From Triglochin maritima (lineage: Eukaryota > Streptophyta > Magnoliopsida > Alismatales > Juncaginaceae), in contig OY821775.1 of the NCBI GenBank assembly GCA_963682175.1, forward strand, positions 248,001 through 312,000: a stretch of 64,000 nucleotides of DNA. The letters are read 5' to 3'. The notes below the pieces were generated by a model. That model was not told where the DNA came from and did no database searches. It saw only the letters and a program-made list of their open reading frames with translations. The stretch's first letter is position 1; the number at the start of each line of letters is the position of its first letter. Both the position numbers and the translations under genes were made by a program. Shown here one piece after another: positions 50,773 through 61,744 of the stretch.

Positions 50773-51655
50773 AGGCTTTTAGACATCTCTAGGAGGTTCA
50801 AGTTATGAACTATATACATATGACGGTAGTTGAAATGTCAGTGAAGAAATTTAGATTTCGAAGACAAGTTATGATACGGTTAGATGGATGCTTTCATGAT
50901 GTATGTATCTTTATATGTTTTGTTTGGTGAGGAAGTGGATTTGTTATTAACAAATATAGTGATTCACCACAATTTGGTTAGTTATGTTATTCTGGAACAT
51001 TACAAAATTTATGTTTTAAGAAGACTCAAATTGGACTTGCAGTTGCAATATCACTTTGTTCAAGATAATTGGCTTCTTAATGATGTCTATGCATGCACCT
51101 ATGCAATCAGATTAGTTAACTGCAAGTAGCTTATCTACTAATTTTCAGTATTGATTACTGATCATATTAGGATGGAAACAGTCTGTGTCAACTACTCAAC
51201 ATTGCAGTTCACTAATTTGGATTAAATGCAATCTTAGAAATTGCATCTCAAGCTCTCTTTTGATAATTTCTTTCTATTATATATATATTAACCAAAAAGT
51301 ATATCCTAGAATGGGACAATAGTAAAGTTGGTTCTAGAATTCATAGACAAATATCTTTAAAAAGTTACAGTGTGTACTGTAACCAGTATGTTATGATAAT
51401 ATGATCAAGATATGCATTATCATTATTACTTCAATAATAATAATAAATAGTTAGCAGTTGGCATGGGGTTTTGATTCCTTCCAATGGTTTTGCACCATTC
51501 CATTTCCACAGTTTTGTTTCTGCGTCCCTTATCTCCTACATCAGACCATCAAATAAAACCATCGAATTCTGTCTTTGTTTTTGCTCCCTCCTCTCCTGTA
51601 TATATAATACCAGCAACTACTATACATATGCATTTGTGATCATAACAAGAAGAAA
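50773..51655. other. Intergenic with a TATA box for the next small gene
   Basis: 3' flank of the mannanase gene, followed by AT-rich DNA. TATATATAA near 51598-51606 is placed 50 bases before the ATG of the small candidate gene. Confidence 0.5.
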
Positions 51656-51980
51656 ATGGGAGTGATGTTTACTGTAAGTTTGTTAGGGAAGATGAGCCAA
51701 CTGGCTTACGGTGCGCTCTGTATTTTTGTCATTCTTGTTGCAGGAGTCATACTTCGATATTCACGTGCATTTGGTATGTATTTGTTTCGATCATTCTGAA
51801 ATTCTTGTCACTTAGGATGTGTAAGAAATTAAGAAGTTTTTGCGAGCGCTTGTCTAGTTGTTAAGTATGATTATTGTTTTATATTGGTATTATTTTAATA
51901 TTTTGATGAGGAATTTGACAGGAAAGAGAAGACAAAGAAGAGGTTGTTGGCTTTGCAGTCAAGTTTTTGAAGCAAATTAA
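51656..51980 (+). CDS. Candidate 58-residue membrane peptide gene, two exons
   Basis: ATG at 51656, exon 1 51656-51773, intron 51774-51921 with GTATGT and a TTTGACAG acceptor, exon 2 51922-51980. The spliced frame is 58 residues: one hydrophobic helix (LAYGALCIFVILVAGVIL) then a basic tail (GKRRQRRGC) with two Cys. A TATA box lies about 50 bases upstream and AATAAA follows near 52086. I do not recognise the protein. Frame, splice sites, TATA and hydrophobicity fit a short gene, but chance cannot be excluded. Confidence 0.4.
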
Positions 51981-52295
51981 GACATCTTTTTGTACTTGTA
52001 GGAAATACATGTGTTTATAATTGTTGAATGATGTAGAGTTTGTGTGAGATTTTTACCGTAAATGTAAAAATGTAATTCCAGAAATAATAAAATACACTAA
52101 AGTGATTGCAACTTTTGTATTTAAATGTTGTATAGTGAGGTAAACTTTGTATTTAAGAAAACAACTGCGAAGAGATTTGCATTGTTAGTCTGAATTGCTA
52201 AACATCGTCCCAAAATTACTTAAATCATCCCTTGAAATTACCAAATTGCCCTACCTCCTATTTTTGCTTATATATCTCACAATTTCACTCTTTTC

Positions 52296-54789
52296 TCAAA
52301 ACTTTCTCTTCCTATACCTACTACAGAAGATTACGAATGTCTCGGAGGCCAGACAAGCAGCCAGCAGTTCCCCCGGTGTACCCGTATACGGTAACCTTAC
52401 GTTATTTATTTGTTTTAAAAAAAAAATTAAAAAAAGTGGTCGGCGTCCGAGGGAGACGCCCCTCGCATGGGGCGGGCGTCCGAGGAAGTTGCTCCCCCCA
52501 TGGGGGGAAGAACGACCACGACCTCTACTCCCACTACCTGAAGATCGACCACTACCTCGCTCTGCATACTCAAACGCACTAGGGTCCCGTCGTGTCGACT
52601 TTCCCCTTGGTCGACCTCGTAGCTTTGTTTTTTCTGCAGGCTCTCTCAAATTCGAATGTTCAGGGTGTAGCTGCTCGAATAAAACCCGAGAGGCAGATCG
52701 AATTACGGTAGGGTCACTTCCTGCAATCTCATCAACTAGGCTGCGAAAATGTTCGGCGTCTTGAGCTGCCTGAGACACAAACTCTGTGTTCCCGGCTCCT
52801 TCCCCAATGACAAGTGTCCTCCAGAACGGATGAATCTGCTCTAAGTAAATTTCGTTGTCTGATTCAAGACATCCGCGGATGGTATATGCGCAAGGTATCC
52901 CATGAGAAGTCAGAAAAGCGCACTCGCAATGATATTCAACTTCATCATCTAACTGTTGCATTCTCTTCACCTCCTGACTCAGCAATTGCAAGCAGTGATG
53001 CGAAACTCGACCATTTATGTGACGATATAGAGCATGTCCGAAATTAGTCAAATTTCACCGTCTCGAGTCTTCAAGAAAGTTTCGAATATTCGTCAGCTGC
53101 ATTTCAATAGCCGCGTTCACGCGTTCGAAAAGAGTGTCCAGAGCTGCTGTCGATGTAGAAATCCACTCTTTTAGAGCCGAATGAGCACTTTCGACCCTAC
53201 AATTCGTGGTGTTCCCAAAATGAAGGACTTTGTTCGTCCAATTCAGCACAAACTTTTCTTTATGCACCAACCACGTCGTGTCCAGATACTCCGTGATAGC
53301 CGGCCACGATCTATACAAATCTTTCAGAGCATACAAAACTCTATCATACTCGGCTTCTGAAGTAGAAAGCATGATTTTCCTCCATCTTCCACGCCTCAAA
53401 GTCTCTGCCATCTGCTTATTCTTGCCGAATACGTGGTATGCATAGTTGAATACGTCTTTGTTGATGTGCCATGTGCAGAGTAAATGAGCAGAGTCAGGAA
53501 AAAACCTCTCTCACTGGTCGCATAAGGCCTAACTCCCGGTCTGTTATTATTGCAGTCGGGCTGACAGTCCCCAATAACAGATCTCGCAACTTCTCCATCA
53601 CCCACAGATAACTGGAGTAAGATTCATCCATCAAAATCGCATATCCAATAAGGGAATTCATGTTTGTTGGTGTGACCCCAATCATTTCGAACAAAGGCAT
53701 CTTATACTTGTTCGTCTTGTAAGTCGAATCCATGCAGATAACGAAAGGATATGTCCGCAACAACTGGACTGACGTCGGATGTGCCAAAAAGCATGAGTGA
53801 CGACATCAGTTTCTGGATCCGCCATAATCCAATGTAAGTACTCACACTGCACTGCTTGATAAAGAAACAGCTGGACGGGATTCCGGTCTTCAGATTTTGT
53901 CCTCCTCATGTAATCTCTGAAATTATAAATATGCCTTTGATTTGGATTGTCCTCCGGGAATTTTTCTTTTACTGCCTTCAAGATGTTTCGTGGTTTTGTT
54001 TGCGCCTCAGTCATATCACGAACAATCTTCTTCGCCCCAGAATTTAGACCACTAATTTGACGATGACCCTCTGGATAAACTGCCAGTTTGTGGTTGTGAT
54101 GTCCGTGACCACTATTAAAAACCACAACCCATCCATCACGATCTCGTCGCTCCACCACTTTTATTAAGAAACGGCAACCGCAACCCTTTCTTTTGGTGTT
54201 TCTTCGAAGTGCAGTATCCATATCCCGAGACTCCATTTGATTTCACCGGTCGCATCTCAAATAACAATCCATCCGACTATCTGATCTTGTTTTGTACGAC
54301 GACACGACCAAAAAAACCCAGCTCCGATAGCTACTTGTTTGACCCATTTACTTGCTTCATCAATTGTTGCAAAGATTTGTGTAGTTTGAAATAACTCACT
54401 GTAATCCACTCCATCACTACCGAAATCTTCCAACGGAACCTACAAAAATAAAATCGAAATTAAAAAAATCAAAAAATCCAGGCGTCTGGATTAGACGCCT
54501 ACCCCATGGGGGGCGTCTGAGTTAAACGCCCTCCCCAAGGGTGAGGCGTCTGCGTAGGACGCCTGACCGAATGGAAGGGCGTCTACTAAAGACGCCTTAC
54601 CCAAGGTGAGGACGTCTACATAAGACGCCTCTCCCATTGCGTAGGCGTCTGCGTTAGACGCCTCGGCCAAGGGGAGGACGTCCTACGCAGACGCCCTCAC
54701 CTTGGGGGAGGCGTCTAATGCAGACGCTCGGCCCAAAATTTGCCCCGCGCCAGGCTTACCTCACCGGATGCATCACCATCGCCAGACAT
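52296..54789 (-). pseudogene. MULE 1 transposase (FAR1/MuDR type)
   Basis: The ATG is at 54787-54789. Exon 1 (54789-54760) encodes MSGDGDASGE; intron 1 is 54759-54440; exon 2 begins at 54439. The product shows a FAR1-like DNA-binding region (GCGCRFLIKVVERRDRDGWVV, FNSGHGHHNH), MULE catalytic residues (Asp in CMDSTYKTNKY, Asp in IITDREL, Glu in RVESAHS) and a SWIM region (CEC..CAY). Frameshifts occur near 54290 (T-run), about 53790 and about 53495, plus an in-frame TGA at 53055-53057. The last SWIM His is Tyr. The C-terminus is Arg/Gly/Ser-rich. It is a decayed copy. Confidence 0.85.
54479..54735. repeat. GGCGTCTG-AGACGCC hairpin array in MULE 1 intron 1
   Basis: About seven units of roughly 38 bp each combine an inverted pair (GGCGTCTG, 4-6 bases, TAGACGCC) with a spacer like CTCCCCAAGGGG, itself nearly self-complementary. 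All lie within intron 1. A related stretch occurs at 52440-52510, in the region encoding the transposase C-terminus. Confidence 0.85.
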
Positions 54790-55410
54790 TTTCGTGGTGT
54801 TTTTACTGATAAATTATGAATATACAAGACCGTAGGCCTAATTTATAGACACGAGACGATATGGGTATTAAATATATTGTTAAGGGCAATTTGGTAATTT
54901 CAAGTGACGATTTAAGTAATTTTGGGACGACTTTAGTAGTTCATTGTCAGTGGAATAAATTGTCTGGCGTTGATGTAATGTTTGAGTTAAACCGACACGA
55001 TTAACAAAGTAACGCGCTTTGCTATAAAAAAGAAAAGAAAAAAAAGTAACAATTGCCATTTTCGATTTCAAATATAAATAGTGGTTGAACGCTCGCGTCA
55101 CGGACGCTGCTAACCCAGTCAGCACACTCGCTGATGTGGGCAACCCAGTCAGCAGACGCGGCTGAGTGCGCACTCAGCCCAGAAACATTTTTCCTTTCTT
55201 TGTTTAGTTTATTCCTCGTTTCGTACAAATTTCTCCATCCATCATTAATGCGTCTCAAATCACTCACTTCATTTTGGCGCTCCTACACAGACTGAAGACT
55301 AGTTACTCAACATCCGTCCTCCTATTTTTATCCCTTCTGTTTATTAATAAATTCATTTTTTTCCGAACACACACATCAGTCATTTTCTTTAGTTTCTGGA
55401 CTAGCGCATA

Positions 55411-55475
55411 ACTTATTCCGGACACAGTTACTATTTATTCCGGACAGTTAGAACACTTATTCCGGACAGACGTAC
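55411..55475 (+). repeat. TTATTCCGGACA motif cluster upstream of transposase
   Basis: Three copies of TTATTCCGGACA spaced about 25 bases apart lie 200-270 bases before the transposase ATG. They are in the same orientation as the array at 61745-62420. Confidence 0.85.
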
Positions 55476-55677
55476 TACTTACTGCTGATATTTTTTGCTG
55501 TTGTTTTATTTTCCCGATGCGTCCACCATCGCATTTAATGCTTTTCAAATCAGCACGTCCTCCGTCTTCTTTCTTATTCTTTGGCGCTTCACGGAGATAC
55601 GAATATGAGTGTCTTGGTTATTCCGATCCTACGAACCATTCCTTCTTCTCTCCTTCCTCCATTTGTATTGTACTGTA

Positions 55678-58170
55678 ATGGAACTCATAAATGTGTCCTC
55701 ACAACCGGCTCATGGCTCCAACGTCCCTCAAGTGATGATGAATTTTCCTTCCTTCGAAGAAGCCAAAGCATTTTACGTTTCATACGCCGATTCCTGTTGT
55801 TTTGGTGTGAAGATAAGGCAATCTCATTACGATCATGGTGTTGTAATACGGGCCACTCTTACTTGCTCAAAGGAGGGTAATGCTCCCGGAAACCAAGGTG
55901 AAGGTAGACCGAAACATAGGTTATCCGGTAGGGTCGAATGCACTGCTCGGATTAGGGTCTCCGGTAATCCATCCAGAGGCTACGTAATTAACTACGTAGA
56001 TCTCGAACATAATCACGCCATGCTGTCGGAAGACCAGATGCGCTTCCTCCGACAAAAACGATCCGTCCCGGAGTCCGCCATAGCACACATTTCGTGCAAT
56101 GATGCTGCCGGTATATCTGCCGTCAAGACCATGCAATCTTTTGTAGTCGAAGCTGGAGGTCACGATAAATTGTCTTTCAACGAGCGGGACCTAAGGTTAT
56201 TTATTCTCCACTTAACCTGGTTGAAGTTACGCATTTAGCTTTGTCAATAAAATTATGTTTCGCAGGAATGTTGTGAACGAGGTTAGAAACCTCAAAATGG
56301 GACCAGGAGATGCGCAAGCTATCCAAGATTATTTTATCAGTATGCAGAAGAATGATTCCCGCTTCTTTTACGTAATGGATATGGACGACGAAGACAGACT
56401 ACGAAATGTGTTCTGGGCCGACAGTCGTTCTCGAGCTGTTTACTCTTACTTTGGAGATGCAATATGTTTCGACACAACATACATAACAAACAAGTATGAC
56501 ATGCCTTTTGCCCCATTTGTGGGGGTAAATCACCACTACCAGTCCGTCCTACTCGGTTGCGCACTCCTCTCTTCCGAGACGACACAAAATTACATTTGGT
56601 TGTTCCAAACATGGTTGACGTGCATGAACGGTACGTGTTTTATTTTGTCCGGCTTTGTCCGTTTTACGTTATGTGCCTGTCCGGTTACCCTTTACGTTTG
56701 TCCGGTTTACGTATTTTGCTCGTCCGGTTTATCCCTTACGTCTGTCCGGTTTATCCCTTACGTCTGTCCGGTTTACGTTTTTTGCTCGTCCGGTTTATCC
56801 CTTACGTCTGTCCGGTTTACGTTTTTTGCTCGTCCGGTTTACCCTTGACGTCTGTCCGGTTTACGTTATTTCTGTCCGGATTAACATATGTTTTTATCTT
56901 GATCGCGTTGTGTGCAGATACAAGCCCCCCGGCGATCATAACAGACCAATGTGGCGCCATAGCTGCGGCTGTGAGGACTGTGTTCCCTAAAGCGCGGCAC
57001 AGATTTTGTATATGGCACATAATGAATAGGGCCCCTGTGAAGCTGCCCACGAAGTACCGGGAGCATACGTTGTTTGACCTCAACAACTGTGTATTCGATT
57101 CCAAGACTCTGGCAGAATTCGAGCGGAATTGGCAGGGTTTTCTAGATGATTTCGAGTTCCACAACAATAATTGGCTCCGATCCATTTATGCAATTCGAGA
57201 GCGCTGGGTACCTGCATTTTGGCGGGATTGTTTTTCCGCAGGAATGACATCAACCCAGAGAAGTGAGGGTATGAACACCTTCTTCGATAAGTACCTCACA
57301 TCAAGGACAACACTTAAGCAGTTCGTTCAACAATACGAACTCGCAGTACGCCACAAGTATGAGAAGGAAGCTCTGTCTGATTTCGATTGTCAGCATAAGG
57401 CTCCGCAATTGATTTCGAAATATCCATTCGAGAGGCAATTGGGCGAGTTGTATACGGTGGGTGTCTTCAAGAAGGTGCAGTTAGAAATTGGGAAGATGAT
57501 GTACTGCGACATCAAGGATGAGTTCAATGAGGACGACACATTGCACTTCAACGTGACCGAACATGTATTGACACATATCCTCCCATTGTCGAAACGGTTC
57601 ACAGTGCAAATTAGAGATGAGAAGTGGGTATGCGATTGCAGAATGTTTGATCACGTCGGTATCCTATGTTGTCACGTTTATGTTGTTATTGCCCGAATAC
57701 GTCCAAACGCGTTGCTCCCCGAGTCTTACATCGTCCACCGATGGAGGAAGGATATCCGAAGGAGCTATGGAGTCAAGTTTCCCCTTCAAAGTGGCATAAC
57801 GGGGAACGATGCGCTTCGTCGCCACGACGACATAATGGGTCGTGCGGTTTGGATCGCCGAGGCCGCTTTCGACTTAAACGACAGATATCTTCAGGCGGTA
57901 GAGGCACTTGAGTTGCCTAAGGAACGTATGCAACGACCTGATCCTGTGTTCGATGGTACATCCGTTCTCAATCCGGATAAGACAAGACGGAAAGGCAGAC
58001 CGCCGAGCAAACGACGGATTTCTTTGTCTGAGAAAATAATTAAAAGTAACGTTAAGAAAATCATCAGGAATAAGGTTCTACCCCCGTTACACCCTGCAGC
58101 ACCCAAACCGGGGGATCACGATTTCGATGACTGGGACATGAATTTGCATTACGAGGGAGTTCCTCCTTGA
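55678..58170 (+). CDS. FAR1-like MULE transposase, intact frame
   Basis: Exons 55678-56195, 56266-56630 and 56918-58170 join in phase to 711 residues without lesions; the ATG at 55678 is the first in frame. An N-terminal FAR1 DNA-binding domain (about 25-130; ECTARIRVSGNPSRGYVINYVDLEHNH) is followed by the MULE catalytic domain with Asp242 (CFDTTYITNKY), Asp304 (IITDQCG) and Glu411 (RSEGMN). A SWIM zinc finger C533-x-C535-x9-C545-x-H547 comes next, then an AT-hook-like KGRPPSKRR tail. It should cut and paste the surrounding element. FHY3/FAR1 transcription factors share this fold, but the TE context favours transposase. Intron 2 is filled with motif repeats. Confidence 0.88.
56635..56885 (-). 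repeat. CTGTCCGGTTTACG array in transposase intron 2
   Basis: About ten copies of GTCCGGTTTA or GTCCGGTTTAC are spaced 16-25 bases apart, filling most of the 287-base intron. The core TGTCCGG is shared with the arrays at 58330-59390 (same orientation) and 61745-62420 (opposite). Confidence 0.85.
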
Positions 58171-58329
58171 TTATTGTATTTGTCCTTGGTTGGAATTATT
58201 CCTATGTAATTTTGTTGAAAGTCATTGTATGTCTGTCCGTATTATTGCATAAGATTCAACTCTTTCTTTGCTTGTTCGTTTGTGAATTAATTTCTGATGG
58301 CGACAAATATATTTAAGTAATTTTGGTTT

Positions 58330-59390
58330 GTTGTATGCCTGTCCGGAATAAGTTATATTTATGTCCGGATTAAGTTACAAGTATGTCCAGATTACGTTAT
58401 ATGTCCGTCCGGATTACGATTCATTCATGTCCGGAACATAAAATTTGTCCGGAATAAGTGTATTTGTTGTCCGGAATAAGTGTATTTGTTGTTCAGAATA
58501 AGTGTATTTGTTGTCCGGTTTAAGAATAAAGTTTGTCCAGAAACGGAACATAAAGTTTTTTCCGGAATAAGTGTATTTGTTGTCCGGAATAAGTGTATTT
58601 GTTGTCCGGAATAAGTGTATTTGTTGTCCGGTTTAAGTGTATTTGCTGTCCGGAATAAGTGTATTTGTTGTCCGGAATAAGTGTATTTGTTGTCCGGTTT
58701 AAGAATAAAGTGTGTCCGGAATAAGTGTATTTGCTGTCCGGAATTAGTGTATTTGCTGTCCGAAATAAGTGTATTTGTTGTCCGGAATTAGTGTATTTGT
58801 TGTCCGGTTTAACAATAAAGTGTGTCCAGAAACGCAATAAAGTGTATTCACGAAGTGTGTATTTGTTGTCCGGTTTGGGTGTATTTGCTCACGAAGTGTT
58901 TAACAATAAAGTGTGTCTATTCCTCACGAAGTGTGTATTTGCTGTCCGGAATTAGACCATTTGCTGTCCGGAATAAGTGTATTTGTTGTCTGGAATAAGT
59001 GTATTTGTTGTCCGGAATAAGTGTATTCGTTGTCCGGTTTAAGAATAAAGTGTGTCCGGAATAAGTGTATTTGCTGTCCGGAATAAGTGTATTTGTTGTC
59101 CGGAATAAGTGTATTTGTTGTCCGGTCTAAGAATAAAGTGTGTCCGAAACGGAACATAAAGTTTGTCCGGAATAAGTGTATTTGCTGTCCGGAATAAGTG
59201 TATTTGTTGTTCGGAGTAAGTGTATTTGTTGTCCGGTTTAAGAATAAAGTTTGTCCAGAAACGGAACATAAAGTTTTTCCAGAATAAGTGTATTTGCTGT
59301 CCGGAATAAGTGTATTTGTTGTCCGGAATTAGTGTATTTGTTGTCCGTAATAGGTGTATTTGTTGTCCGGAATTAGTGTATTGATAATTT
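58330..59390 (-). repeat. TGTCCGGAATAAGTGTATTTG satellite-like array between convergent genes
   Basis: About 45-50 units, typically 20-22 bp, fill the 1.1 kb between the 3' ends of the transposase and Ulp1 genes. Variants (GTCCGGTTTAAGAATAAAGT, GTCCAGAAACGGAACATAAAG) recur in a fixed order, giving a higher-order repeat of roughly 100-160 bp. Confidence 0.92.
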
Positions 59391-60519
59391 ATACATGTAC
59401 TTGTATTGATAATTTAACCCAACACCAAATGTCCTTGTATTGATAAATCATTCAAATAGTCTATGTAATTTTAACATGTATAACTTTGTAAAAAAAAATT
59501 AAAACATCCAGAGTCGTTTATTGTTGATCGCACATCCCAGAGTCTTCGAGTAAGAAATTGGCCAAATCGCCTCTAAAACGGTGAATAACCTTGCTCTGCT
59601 TCGGCTGAGTCGGATCAACATTCTCCATCAAACGCTTCATCCAGTACAAAACGTATGGCCCGCAGTCGTTACTCCCCGGTTGCTGTCGTTGGCTACCCTT
59701 CCTCTCAACTCTCAGCGGCCACTCGACCTTCAACAACCCTCGCCAGAATCCCGCTATCTTAGACGCGGTGCATTCATGAGTTCCGACTAAACGGTTAGGA
59801 TTGTCACCTCTTTTAAGTGTGCGGGAGAGGCTGTTGTACTGAATGAACTCTGATCGAGGTCCGTGGGCAACGAACAGAGTCCAGTGGCCGGCCAAACAAC
59901 ATGGCTCTGCGATGATGACTTCCTCCACATTTATTCCTTCAATTTTTGGGAGTAAATAATCTTTCCTTATATCTTCTCACTGTCCCTCCACAATCATTTC
60001 CGATTCGAAGGATGATAAGCAGACCAACTTTTGTTGCCCTACTCTTCTGAGGAGTACCTCAATTAGGCCATCAAGAGTTTCGTTGGTGAATTCTGTTTTT
60101 GCCGAAATTATTTCCTTCAGATCACCCCTGCTGATATTGCTCAGAACCCCCCTCCAGATAATATCTTTGGCTTCTCGTTCGGGAGTCGTTGCATTCAATA
60201 AACGACGTACCTCATCATTGGTCAGCGTTCTCAAGGCGGTCGCATCCACATCGGGCCTCGTGGACGAAACATGGGCGGCCAATTCATCTTTCGCTATTTC
60301 GTCGGCCTCGTATATTTCTTCACTGGCTTCTTCGGCCCCCTTTGTTTTTGTGGTGGCTTCTTCGGCCTCCTTTATTTCTTCTTGTTTTTCTGCGGCATTC
60401 TTCTGTGCCTCATCTTGGCCAGATTTGCTTTGCGCTTCGTCTATATGTTCTGTGCGCAAGCGTGGTTTAATGGTCCGTATTTTTTGAGGGTGCAAAAGCG
60501 GTAGCGATACCACAACCTT

Positions 60520-61260
60520 CCTCTTTCTTTCCTGCTGTCTCCTCTTCTCTTCCTCCTCCCTCTTCTTCCTCTCCTCCTCCTCCTCCTCCTTCCTCGTCTT
60601 CTCTTCCTCCGCCCTCCTCTTCTTCTCTTCCTCCTCCCTCGTATTCCTCTCTTCCTCCTCCCTCCTCTTCTTCTCATCCTCCTCCCTTCTCTTCTTCTCT
60701 TCCTCCTCCCTCTCATCCTCCTCCCTCTTCTTCCTCTCTTCCTCCCTCCGCTTTTTTCTCTCTTCCTCCTCCCTCCTCATCCTCCTCTTCTTCTCTTCCT
60801 CCTCCCTCTTATTCCTCTCATCCTCCTCCCTCTTCTTCCTCTCTTCCTCCTCCCTCTTCTTCCTCTCTTCCTCCCTCCGTTTTTTTCTCTCTTCCTCCTC
60901 CCTCCTCATCCTCCTCTTCTTCTCATCCTCCTCCATCCTCTTCCTCGCATCCTCCTCCCTCTTATTCCTCTCATCCTCCTCCCTCCTCTTCTTCTCATCC
61001 TCCTCCCTCTTATTCCTCTCATCCTCCTCCCTCCTCTTCTTCTCATCATCCTCCCTCTTCTTCTTCTCTTGCTCCTCCATCTTCTTCCTTTCTTCCTCCT
61101 CTCTCTTCTCCCTCTCTTTCTCCTCTGTCTTCTTCCTCTCCTCCGCCTCCCTCTTATTTCTCTCTTCCTCCCTCTTTTCCCTCTCCTCCGCCTCCCTCTT
61201 ATTTCTCTCTTCCTCCTCCCTCTTTTCCCTCTCTTCCTCCTCCCCACGGACTCTCAGGCT
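60520..61260. repeat. Pyrimidine-rich imperfect repeat encoding charged coiled coil
   Basis: About 740 bases of CTCTTCCTCCTCCCTCTTCTT-like sequence on the plus strand (purines on the coding strand), made of 12-, 15- and 24-base subrepeats. The strand asymmetry could allow triplex DNA. Confidence 0.9.
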
Positions 61261-61744
61261 ACGACACTCTTCTTGAGAGATCCGGAGTTCTTCCTCCAGG
61301 TTGTTAATTTTAACGGTTGCCTCCCTAAGTGCTGCTTCGGCTCGCAGCCAATTCGTCTTCACCTCACTAAGTTCCAACTCTTGTAGCAGTGGGTCACATG
61401 GAATGCTGCATTCACTGAGTTGTACCCTTGGTAGAGTGGATGTTGAAGGTGTTTCCTTCGAGGCAACCTTTGCTGCGGGAGTTGCTTCTGCAGTAGGAAA
61501 TTGATCCTCTGACAACAGTGAATGCTCCCGTGCACTGAGTTTTGGGGTGCCCTTCAACTCAAATTGACCCGAGTAAATCCGGGACAAGTTGATGCCTCGA
61601 TCTTCCCATTTTCTAAGGATTTGGCGTCTGCTAAACATTTCTGTCCAACACTTGAACCGTGGAAATGCTGACCGGGGATCCCCTAATTTGAACTTCTCGC
61701 AAAGCCACACCTGAAAACAGGAATGAGTTAAAAACCAGAAACAT

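Larger units (their letters stand above)
52190..54942 (-). mobile_element. MULE 1: Mutator-like element with long TIRs
   Basis: Inverted repeats of about 60 bp (52192-52252 and 54883-54942) share more than 85% identity, including TCGTCCCAAAATTACTTAAA. Outside them are ATTGTTAGT (52181-52189) and ATTGTCAGT (54943-54951), a 9-bp target duplication with one change, as expected for Mutator-like elements. Inside is one degenerate transposase gene on the minus strand. A palindrome array fills its first intron. Confidence 0.88.
52192..54942. repeat. Terminal inverted repeats of MULE 1
   Basis: Left arm 52192-52252 begins GAATTGCTAAAC; right arm 54942-54883, read on the minus strand, begins GAACTACTAAAG. 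The arms then run together to AATTGCCCT. Confidence 0.88.
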
